From assembly GCA_013399855.1 (NCBI GenBank), contig VXAY01006698.1, positions 1,221,970-1,285,969 on the forward strand: a DNA stretch of 64,000 nt, in the 5' to 3' direction. Positions 11,901 to 23,900 of the stretch are shown piece by piece. This DNA comes from Oxyruncus cristatus. Taxonomy: Eukaryota; Chordata; Aves; Passeriformes; Cotingidae. Below the pieces are notes generated by a model that did not search any database, was not told where the DNA came from, and saw only the letters and a program-made list of their open reading frames with translations. Numbering within the stretch: the first letter of the stretch is position 1; each line of letters begins with the position of its first letter. A program made the translations under genes and the position numbers.

Positions 11901-14900
11901 ATTATACTGACCAGTGTTCTGGTAGTCAGATGTTTCTAGCCCCAGCAGTTCACCCCACCCATATTCAGAGTGTCTTTAAAGTGGAGTTCATAGAAGGCAA
12001 TTCTCAGACACATTGATGCCAAACCAGCGTTTTCACTTAAATGTACCTTTATCAGTGACTTGAATCAAGATGCCGCACTTTGCATTGAAGTGATTGAGGC
12101 TTCTGTGTGTATCATGTTCTTCTGATTTGGCTGTCAGGGCAAAAGCTTCAGGTAGAAATGTTGTGAGGAAAAAACAACATGAGTATCTACCTAAAGGGCC
12201 ACCGACTGAATGAGGTTTTTTCCTCAGTAGTTGTGTTGGTTTGAATTGTTGTTTGTGCATGCGTTTTTTCGCATCTCGCTGGCATTTAAGTGCAAGTACA
12301 TATGTGTTTATTGATATAACTTTAAAAGTGCTTTTAAAGAGTATTCTAGATATCAAGCTTTACCCTTTCTGTCTTTTTTTCCTCTTCTCATTCTTGATTT
12401 CTTAGGAAGATGAACACTGAATATAGGTCAAAATTTTTGTCCCCCGCCCAGTATTTCTACAAAGATGGAGCTTGGTCTCGTATTAGGAGTAAAGTTCACA
12501 ACCAGGTGAGTACTCTTAGAAAACCTGAAGCCTGAGTATGCTTCGTATTTTGATTTTTAGATGAAAAAACTTCAAATTGTGATGTTTGTAAGATACAGTT
12601 TTGAGATTGTATACTCACCTTTGGGAGCTTCAGTCATTAGCATTACAAAGACAGTTAGGTTCTGACAAGTCAGTATAATACATAACAAGAAAAAAGAAGA
12701 GATGGTGAGACTTAAAAAAATACATTAATGTAACATCCAAAGTGATGGAGGAGTTTTGTTTCCCTTACAATCAGAATCATTCAGAACAGAGTCTCTTCTG
12801 GCAGATATTCTTGCTATTGATGTTCTACCCAGTTTTAATAAGCGGAAGTGTTCAAAATACAGAGTTGAATGATAGGAGATTCCAAGGGAATAAAAGGAGA
12901 AGGCAACATATGTGTCAGCCTAGGTCGGCTTGATAGTCAGGCTCAGTTTCTTAGCTTACCATGCTGAATCCATTCAAAGCAGTCAGCTGAATTCAGTTAT
13001 ACACAACACAAAATTGACAATTTTTCTTGCAAGTTTCAGCCAGGCTGTGTATTTCCTTGTAGTTTATTCAGTAGCTGCAATCCATATTACACTGTATAGG
13101 AACTCATTTGACAGAACTCTGAAAATGGTGGGCAACCTTGCGACCATAGGATTACTTAGGAGGGTTATTAATTACGATTTCTTGAGTTAGTTAAGTAAAT
13201 CAAAGTGTGCTAAGAAACTTCTGGAGCTGGTTCTGCAACTCTGATTTTGTTGAATTGACTTAGGTTTCCCCCAGCTGATAGAGGTAGCCTTTGTGAGATG
13301 CTGCTCTGCTAACTGTGGCAGATACTTGGAAATGTGAGTTTTCTCACCATTCAGGATCAAGGTAATGTGGAAGGTAGAACTGGAGCAGATGGTTCTAGAA
13401 TGCTGGGCTTTGAGAATTTGCAAGTAAGGTTCTCTGGGAATTGCAGGAATAGTGTGGTGGTATTCAGTTCTGTGTTTTCTCACTGGGCTTAATCTAGCAG
13501 ATCATTTTTGTTTTAGGCAAAAGGAAGTATTTTGTAGAACACGCACAAAATACATAATGAGAAATAGGTCTCAAAGTTTAACGTATATCGTAGTACGAGA
13601 TGATTCGTAATCAGATTTTGTGTATGCATGCATGAGATAATCCATTCTGTGGAAACAGCCTCAGGAGAATGTTAGAGGACTGAAAACAAGCAACAGTTTT
13701 ATATATATCAATACATGCATTAGATTTACTGTAACTAAGGCTGTAGCATACTGTGAAGTATTGCGTGCAGCCTAAGTGGTATGCAGAATGTTTCTGTAGA
13801 ATATTATGTCATTTTTCTGGCATGCAAGACTTTAATTTGTTCATGTTGCATCAGTAACATTCAAAACAAGGAGCAGTGCTCAGCTTCAAGAGCAACTTGA
13901 GTGGTAGGCAAATGAAGGGAAAGGGATGCATTGCCTTGAGGTGTATTTGTGGCACAGTAAGCTGGGAGGAGTCATTGCAGTATAGTCAAGGGAAAGAATG
14001 AGGAAACTGCAGCTGGAGAATGGATGTTCAGCTTTACATGCGGCATTTAATTAGAGTGTATGAAAACTCCAGGATTTCCCACACTGTAGCCAAGTTTTTG
14101 GGTGTGTCAGACTTTTCCACAGAGATTTTTGTGCTAAAAAGGGAATTGCAGGAAACTAGAAAGAAGTTACTTGGCAGTAGGCGTGAAGAATTCAAAAAAA
14201 GAATTATTGAGATTTTTGGGGCCTTCTAAACGAAGGAATTGTGCTGGGTAGCTGGAAGAGCCAGATTCGTTTTAAGACTATAATAACAAATATTGATGAC
14301 AAATGTGCTTTAATTTCATACGCGTTTTCATGTGTGCATATCAACATTAGATCCTAGTATGAATTCATACAGAAGAGATTTTTGTAATTGCAATTACCTG
14401 TCTCTGTTAGACTTTAAATCACATGCCTGTCAGGGTTTAACCCCAGGAGGGAGCTGAGCCCACCAGAACCAGCTGTTCACTCACGCACAATGGGATGGGG
14501 GAGGGAATTGGGAGGGAATTGGGAGGGTAAAAGTGACAAAACTCATGTTGAGATAAAGGTAGTTTAATAGGTAAAGCAAAAGCCATGCGCACAAGCAAAG
14601 CAGAACAAGGAATCTCCAGGAAAGCTGGACTCCATCACATGTAATGGTTACTTAGGAAGACGAATACCATCATTCCAAATGTTCCCACCATCCTCCTTTC
14701 CCCAGCTTTTCTTGCTGGGCACAGCAAGAATATCCCTTTGGTTAGTTAGGGTCAGCTGTCCCGGCTGTGTACCCTCTCAGCTTCTTGTGCACCCCCAGCC
14801 AGCTTGCTGGCAGGACAGGGTGAGAAACAGAAAAGGCCTTGATGCTCTTTAAGCTCCATTCAGCAACAGCTAAAACATCTGTGTCATCAGCTATTTTCAG

Positions 14901-17900
14901 CACAAACCCAAAACATACCCCCATAGGAGCTACTTATTTAACACATATCATTTATATCATAGAGAAATTTATCCCAGCCAAAAGCAGCACAACATATCAA
15001 ACCAGTTTTGCTAATAGACAAAGAATAATTAACTTGTGCGAATGTGTTACTGTGTGGGATATTTTCTATATAGAGTGTTTTAAATTTGGTATTTATTATT
15101 GTCTCCATATATATCATTGAGGGTTGTAATTCTTAATAAAGCTTTTTGTGGGTAGAGGGAAAGCAAAGAAGAAGGTTAATGCTTGTAATTTTCTGGTCTT
15201 CAGAATTGGTTGTAAGAAAAACAAGCTTAAATCTTAAAACCTCTTTTAGCACAAGAATAAAAATCCTGTTAGACCTGATTCTTGGCCAGGCTTTTTTTTT
15301 TTTTCCCCTCCTCTCTGTAGGATCTGTCAATATTTGTGTTCTAAGAGTGATAAATGGGATCCAACGTGGCAATTTCAAAATGTTGGAAGTCAGGCAGAGG
15401 AGGTGGAAGCCTGTCTTGGCTGAGCTGGGATCTTCTTTTGGAGCTAAGGCCAAAATTGAAAAGTATATGCCCAGTGGAAGCAAGGTCCTGTGACATGGGA
15501 GGACTCCAGACATGTGGTGTGACTCTTGGGGGTGTCCTGTGCAGGGTCAGGAGTTGGACTTTGGTGATCCCTGTGGGTCCCTTCCAACTCAGGGTGTTCT
15601 ATGATTCTGTAACATAAGAGGACTGAATAAAATATTTCATTAATGTTTGAGATGTAAGAAAGAATCCAGCCGCATGAGAAATATGTTAACAGCAGGGTAA
15701 TGAAAGTACGCATAACTTGAAAAACAGTGCCAAGTGCGTTGGCTTTGTTGTAAAGCAACAAAGGTACTTTGGCCATTCACAGTACAGGTTGTCCAACAGT
15801 TGTTTTGGTTTCTGTGATTCCACACCTTCTCGCATTCTGATGAAGAGAAATGATCTTCAAAACTGTATCTGATCTCTACATCTGGTGGGTTGTTGAGACT
15901 CACCCTTACCAAAGGTGCCTACAGAACATCTCTCGCTTAGCATAAGGGATTAGATGATAAGCTCCAACTGATCCAGTCTCGTTTCTGCCTTGGTTGGGAC
16001 TACACATGGGTAACTTTGGGTCCAAAGCAGACTTTCTGAAGTTCTGAGTCCAAACAGGCAAATGCCGTAATAGAATCCTGGTGTGACCTTAGCAATAGTA
16101 ATTACTGCTAGACTACTTCTCTGCAGTTTATTATAAAGGATTGCTTTTCTGCAGTCAGATGAAAAAAAAGTCTCTTTGAATTATGCTTTTGAAAAATTAA
16201 TGTGGGCAATTAATAATTACAGTAGGGCTCTTGGGGGCCTGTGACCTGCTGAGTTAATGCTGCCTCCTGAGTCACTGAAGGAGATGGTTGTCCTTTGTAG
16301 TTCTTCACAATTCACTGGAGATACAGTATTCTTCCTGCCCCTGCAGTACCCTGTTGCTCTGGATTTATATTCCTTCTGTTGTGGCTATCATAATTAATTT
16401 TTCATTCTTCTACTTAAAGTGAATAATCCAGTAAATCACTTGCACATCAAACTTTAAATTCTCCTCTGAAAATGGCAGGCATATATTTTTAATGGGCTAT
16501 TCTTTGCAAGTTTAGTGGATCAAATTGTGGGATGTTAGCTGGATATCCATCTGCTGCATCCAGTTACTTTCAGTGGGATTAGCAGAATTTAGCCCACTAA
16601 GGAGGAATGATGTGAAATCTATCATGAAAGAAGAATAAAAAAGAAAAGCTAGGAAAATGGGCCAGTGCAAGTGTCAGTATTACTTTCCTACTAGTTTACA
16701 AAATGCTTATTTCCTGTGGACCATTTTTAGTAAGACAGAATCCACATGATATCACAAAGTTATTTTTAATAAGTTATACATAACCATTCTGTTTTTCCTT
16801 TTTCTTCTTGCACTTTAATTGTGTTTGGATGAAGGACACAAGATAGCATGTGTGTTTAAATAGTCTTAACCATAAAAATTACAGTGTATGATGTCTGAAG
16901 AGAGGGGTTATCACTTTTTTTTTTTAGACTAAAATTGAACAGTTTTGTATCTCATTCTTACTGATAGCCTAGAAGGAATAATTTTGATATTATGTCTTAC
17001 ATAGAGTAGCTCCAAGAGTTATCAGCTTCTCACTAAGATGAACGTAGCCAGAGACAGTTGCAGTATTTGCAGCATACAAACTCAGTATTGCACATGAACA
17101 TAGATCTGTTAACTCAAAATAATCATAAATTAGCGGTGAATGTATTTTTTAGTGTTTTGCTGATGCTTAGGAATCTAAATTGATTTTCTCAAGCTTGGCA
17201 GAAAACTGGTGAAATACCAGTACTGATGTATTTGTTTTAGAGCTTTTTATTGAATCTCAGGGAGGCAGCATAGAGCTATGTTGACAGGCTTTTCATATTT
17301 AATTTCTTACTTAGACTGAAGTAAAGTTACAAGAGTGATAATAACAATACAATGCTGAGAGAAAAATAAGAAATTTAAAAATAATTCTGTATTCTTCTCC
17401 TTAGGCATCTCAAAACACCCTAAATTCCATGTGGTATATGGAGGTTGGTTGCATATAAGTTCCTCTTTCAGTGTTTAGAGCACTGTGTCTGAGCGCTGAT
17501 GGAAAAACTAGAATCCAGTACTAAACTTATTCATAGTTACTGCATAAATTTTTGTGCTTATGGAATGAATGATTGACAATTTTGCTTTGGCTTCATGGTT
17601 CAAACATGCTTAATGAATATATACTTTTGTTATTTTTGCTTTCCTTTTGTTACCTTTATTGCAGCATGCAATGTTTGTGCTGTGGCTGGCCCTGTATCAT
17701 GAGTAACTTGCCTTTCTCTTCTAGCTGCCAATAGCTAATGCAAATACTTTATAGTAGCCTAATAGCGAACTTTAAACAAGCATGCAACTTATGAAACCTT
17801 GATGTATAGGTGAGAGAACTTCGAGAAAGAGCAAAGGCTTACAGGGAACGAGTGGAGGGAACACACTTCTCCCGATACCATTTCAATCAGATCCTGTCTG

Positions 17901-20900
17901 ATAATAACAGTCTTTGGGATGTGTCCTCAACTTCCAGTTCAGAAGAAGGCATCAGCAACAACATCAGAGCACTAGATCTTGCTGGGTAAGGTCATCATTC
18001 CTGTCTGTTATTCTGCAGCTTTGAAGCAGAGCAAAATGCTGAATATAGGCTCAGCAGACGTGTGAGATCTTGGGTGTTTGACTGCATTCAAGATGCAATT
18101 GGACAGGGTGTCCAGTAATCATCTAGGCTCTCTTTCCCCATGGAGGGTTGGATTAGTTGGTCTTTTGAGGACCCTTCCAACCTGGGCTGTTCTGCAATTC
18201 TGTGGTGTGCAAAGTCTCTGGCACAGATGAGGGCATTTATCAGTTGCTATGTGCTCAAACTGAAAATGAGGCACAGTTCAGTCTTCTGGAAGAAGAGAAA
18301 GTTACTCCTTTATAATTCTCCCCAAATGCATATTTAGTGTGGCAGTCTCAGTCTCACAAATCTGGAAGATTTTTCCACTGAGTCATACTGACTGTGACAT
18401 ACATAATATTCTTCTTTACACTTGAATGATATGAAGTATGTTTTGTCTGCTTAGATGTTATTGATGATGTTGTCAGGATTAATTAATTTTTTTCGTTGAG
18501 TCTTAGACACTGTTTAGTTTGGAGCTGAAAACCTAGGAACTGGGATGTACCTCCATTTTCTCCTCTCTTTGAAGGCTGTCAGAATTGACAGATATTAAAT
18601 CCCTTGCTAGGAAAATTCAGAATTAGTGTGTTAGTAAAATGTACAGACAGCTATAGCAGAAACATGGAGGGGAGAAAAAAAAAGTAATTTGTGTCTTCTC
18701 TGGGATCTGATATTTAAGAACAAAGCGTTGGATGCCTCTGTAGTCCACTGTAGACTGCTGTATGCACGCTACTTTTCTTGTGTGTGAGAGATCTATCCTT
18801 TTGCATGACTGTAGCTCTGATAAGGGTTGTGGGATGACATGTAAAACAGCATTTATTACAATGTAATTTGTTAAATGTGTAAATTTTTTGGTCTACTGGT
18901 TTGTTTTCTTTTCCTGTGAAATACAGATCCTCTCACTGATCTCATTTCTGTGCACTGGGATAATTTGCACTGATTTCTGTCAGCATTTGAGAGTTTTAAT
19001 ACTTGGTAAAATTGTGCCTGAAGAGGAGTCTTCTAAAATTCTTGGCTTTTAAAATTATACCATCAGAGAGTCCCTTTGTATGGAAATAATTATTTTTTAA
19101 GCACTTATGATAATCTAACTTGTTGTTTAAATTAGAAATAGAGCACTAATTTACATTGCATTTTTGGAACTCAGAATCCAGAAAGAATCTTCATAGACTC
19201 TATTTTGAAAGTGGGTTGTGCCTAAACATCAGTTGAAACTTCAGTGGCAATTTACCCATTCATCATGTCAACTGTACTACTTTTTAATATCTGAGGTGTA
19301 CTTGTTGCAAAGGACTTATATATATGAATGTGTTCTACATAGAACACGTATTGTGCAAATCAGTGATATGAGACGCTGTGTTCTTTGTTACCTAGAGTTT
19401 CTGAAAAAGAGGCTGTAACAAGCCCTCAAGGGCTACAGCAACCTGACTCCAGAGAACTGCCACACCAGGACAGCACTGGAAAGAAAGACATGTCAGATGC
19501 TTCAAGTGTTCCAGTGAAAAGACGTTTAGTTTGGGATGAACAGGAAGATACTGAAGAAAGAGAAAAATGTCAATCAACAGAAGAGGAAGAAAAACAAGAT
19601 GAACAGGCTGCAGTTGTGGCCCAGCAGTTAGAAGAAAACAGTAAGGATGGCAAAGAAGATACGAAAATTCAAGGGTAAAATGGAACACTTTAGTGATGTA
19701 TATATGTATGTGTGTGTGTATATATATATAGATATATATTTTTTTTTCCTCTGATAGCTCAAAAATTTGTAGGTTAACTAATTTATGTTTTAAAACTGGA
19801 TTTACTTAAGAGAGTGTAGGTTGGTATGATTCTACTTTTGTTTTTAACAGTATCATAAGGAATGAGAAGTTTAAGACATTGAGCTGGTTGATGGAAATGG
19901 ATCCATCATTAGGAATACTTGATTTCTAACTTGCAGGACAGGTGTTTGTAGATGCATAAACAATTCTAATGTTTTTTTCCAGAACTATAACATTTGCAAT
20001 GTGAGCCTCTTAGAACAGACTGTTCATTACACAGCAACCAAGTTCAAGTTTAGTGAAATTTAAAACTCACAATTTGCTTCAAGTTGACAATGTAGGATTG
20101 ATAGCAGTGAAAGGATAGGATACATGCTAATCTTCACAGAATCACAGAATCAGCCAAGTTGGAAGGGATCCACAAGGACCATCAAGTCTAACTCCTGGCC
20201 CTGCACAGGACCATCCCCAAGGGTCACACCATGTGCCTGAGAGTATCGTCCAATCTTGTACTTAAGCATCTATTTTTAAAAAAAATTCATGGGCAAAGAT
20301 AAAGTATTTGGGAGAAAAAAAATAATTAGCATCCAGTAATCACTGGTCATTATGTTACTGAGCACAGGTTGGAAAAAGGTGGAGGGGTATTTATAAATAA
20401 TGAAAGATCAATTCAGTGTGTGCATAGTACTGTATTTGACAGTTCAAAGATCCAAATTGTATTTAGTTACAGAAGTCTCTGGCTTTTTACTGTGCAGGTT
20501 TTGCGTACTTTTTTTTTTTTAGAACAGTATTTTAGTTAAATAGATATTTAAATCTGAATAACCTTGACTCTTGTTACCATGCAATCTAAGCATTTTATAT
20601 TCCTCATTTAGTTTTATTTTTGGTGTTACAGCACTAATCAAAGGTAAGGAACTGTGATAATCTCCTTTAGGGATAATACCCTGTATGCAAAACCCAGACA
20701 AAGAAAAACTGAGATGCTAGACCCAAATAGAAATTAAGTGCAGGCTTTCAAAACTATGATCTGGAAAACCCCTCTAAGTTTCTATCTAATTGTAGAGATT
20801 ACCTAGTTCATTGATACCTCTGATTGACATCGAAGGTTTTCTCTCATCCTGAAATGTGGTTCTGTGTGTGCTGAGATGTGTGCTAGACTTGGCTGTGCAG

Positions 20901-23900
20901 AGCAGCTTAACACTTGCATGTTATCTAAGCCTTCTTGAGAAGTAGAAATAAGGAATTCTTTGCCTAGATGCAAATAACATGCACTAATAGGATCAGGTTC
21001 CTTGCACAGTGTGGGTGTGCTGCCACCTCCTTTTGAAATGCACCTGGAGGAAGAAGACTGAAGTGGTAGTGCTGATTTATTTAATAAACTGGGGGCTATA
21101 GCGATTACATGCATGTGGGATATTTGGTTTCAGTTTGACCACATTGACTGAAAAGTGTCAAACCCACACTCCCATCTCGAAGGTAAGCAATCAGGTTCAA
21201 GGTTTTTCTGGGTGAATTCCCTTTATAGCCCTCCTGCTGAGTCTCTGTATTGTGTAGCAGTACTTTCAGGGTTTATTGGGACAGAGGGAGCCTGAATCTG
21301 TAGCTTGAGACCATTTATGTATTTTATCCATTTACACAAAAAAATTAAAATACAGAAACTGAGGCTCAAGGGCTGGAATCCATGACTCTCCTTTTTTAGC
21401 ACACTATAGGCTGTTGGGGTTTTATGGCCTTAACCATCTTGCCTTAGGCTTCCTTGTAGGAGTTGATTGGAAACAAAAAGCTTGATTGCAAGACTCCTAG
21501 GTCCCTAGCTAGTCCTTTAATAATTTCTCTTTTTCTTCCAGTGAGAATTTAGAATTGAATACTTCTGCAACTGTGTCAGATTCTTCTGTATCCTCAAGGA
21601 CTGGTGGCAGGCTTCCTACTCCAAAGCTGAGAGCTATTGGTGGAACTCAGAGGACTCATCATGATCTCACTACCCCGACTGTTGGTAAAAAGACTTAAAT
21701 GCAAAGCAGTATTTCAAGAACTAAAGAAAAAAAACATACATGAATCAGTTTATTAGGTTATTTAATGTAATAAAGCATTTTTCATCTTCTCCAATAGGAG
21801 GTACAGTTTTAGTGTCTCCTCCTAAATTCAAGTCTTCATCTTCACCACAGAGAAAACGAGTGTTAGGAACAGACCCTTCAAAAAGAAAGTCCTTCCGGGT
21901 GAGCCAGAAAAGACACTTACCATTATGAATTTTAGGAATATGCTATTTAAGTAATAGTGAATAATTTGTTTAATAATACTGCTTTCTCTTGAGTTGTCAT
22001 TTGCTAAAATTCTCAGTATCTGTGACTGAAAAAGGCCCATGTCTGAATAAATTTTTGGAGGGGATATCAAGCAAAGGGGTTTAGACTACTGGAGCTGTTG
22101 ATGTCCCCATTAATGTTATGTAGCCACTGACATAGGGCACAGCTCCAGATTGCTTGACTTGAAAGAAATTCAAGAGGGAGAGGTTGGGCACTTATGTACA
22201 AGATAGGTTTATGTGCCGTAGTAGTTTCACTCTTTTTTTTCCTTCACTTCCATGCTGCTTTTACTTTGCAGCTTGCATAGTTACTAAAAGAAAAAAAAAA
22301 ACATTTAGGAGTTGTCATTCTCAAAATGGCGATACTTTTTGTCAAGTTGTGCTTGGTCTGAGTTCCACAAAGACAGCTACCATTTAACTGCATACATCCT
22401 CTGTAGTAAGTTCTGGAATAGAAGCAGAGAATAATCACACGAGAAGTTGGTTATGTTGTTTTAAAATCTAAAAACAGTTTTTGCTGTGAGGAAAAGAAAC
22501 TCTTGGTTTGACCTGATTAGATAACTTTCAGACCATGTTAAACACTTGTTATTAGCAACAGATTTTCTTTAGGCTGTCTCCCAGTTTTGGAATACTTACT
22601 GTTTTAGTACCCTTCTGAGGAATGTGACAGTGTAAAGCCAACATTTGCTGAATATGTTAAGATCTGTACTGTAAGGCTGTATATGATATATTAGGGTTTT
22701 GTGCTTTTTTTGATCTTTTTTTTCTTCTTTCTATTGTGTTGTAGCCTGATGAGAAAATGAAAACTGTTTCACTGTTTAATTCTCCACCTGCTGGGCTGAG
22801 AACTGTGGATCCTCTGCCACTTAGGCAGGATCCGTGGCCTCCTAACAGGGTTGTGGATGAGCAAGTTCCTCTTGCTTCAGCCCATCAAGACCGTTCCTCT
22901 GCAACTTCTGTGCTGAAGTCAGCAAAAAGCTCCTCTGTGCCTTGGTGGAGTCCCTCTCATCGTATTCAAGGGACTCTCAAGGATCCAGAATTCCAGCATA
23001 ATGGTGGGTTTTGTCAGTTAACCATCTGTGTTAGAGTGCTGCTGGATGGAAATGACCACTCTGCAGTGTTCAAGCCAAGAGAATGCTGAACTTGCTGCCT
23101 TACAGTTTCTACAAAGAATGTGTTGTTTGTATACGAAAGCTTTTCTACTATATGGTTAGTCTTGCTGAGGAAATGTGCACAACACTCCACCTTAGTTTCA
23201 GATTCCACTAATACCATTACATTCTGGTAGTCTGCTGTCTAATTTTGCCTTGTGAGTTTCAGTAAGTACTTACCATGAGAATAATTTGATTTAGCATAAA
23301 CACCTCTAATTTTTAGTGTCTAGGCTGCAGTGGGATGTTGTGACACACTTTTCCAGCTGCAAGTGCCAACATCGATGTGTAACTGAGATCTTTATGGTGC
23401 AGTATTACTTTGCAGGAGTTGTAGGTTTCTGAGAGATAAGCTCCTTAAATATTTCTGCAGGATATGGAAACAAAAAAAGTCACCTATAGAAGATTTATTG
23501 GATATTGAGAAAAGCCTTTTCTTGGCTGAGGAGGAATTTGTGCTGGAGCATTTCAAAGATTTTTTAACAATGTTTAAGAGTACTGAGGACGTAAAATTGA
23601 TTAAGAAAAGAATCCTTCCCCCCTTAGTCTTCATTCCAGAAAGACTTTGTATAGCTGCTTAAGGTCCCACAATTCTTGCTCTCTTCATTATAGAGATTAG
23701 CTCAAAAGTAGTATTTTCATTTTAGAACAGAACAAGTAGTTGTCCAGTTAAGTGGGAACATGAAATCCAGAGAATTTCATCAGAAAGAAGTTCAAATCGG
23801 TGCTGGATTCTAGCTCTGCACATTGAGTGCAATTCACCAAGTAACTTGTAGCATGTACTAAAGAGGTGTCTTGAGAAGAATACAGTGGACTAAGTTTCTT

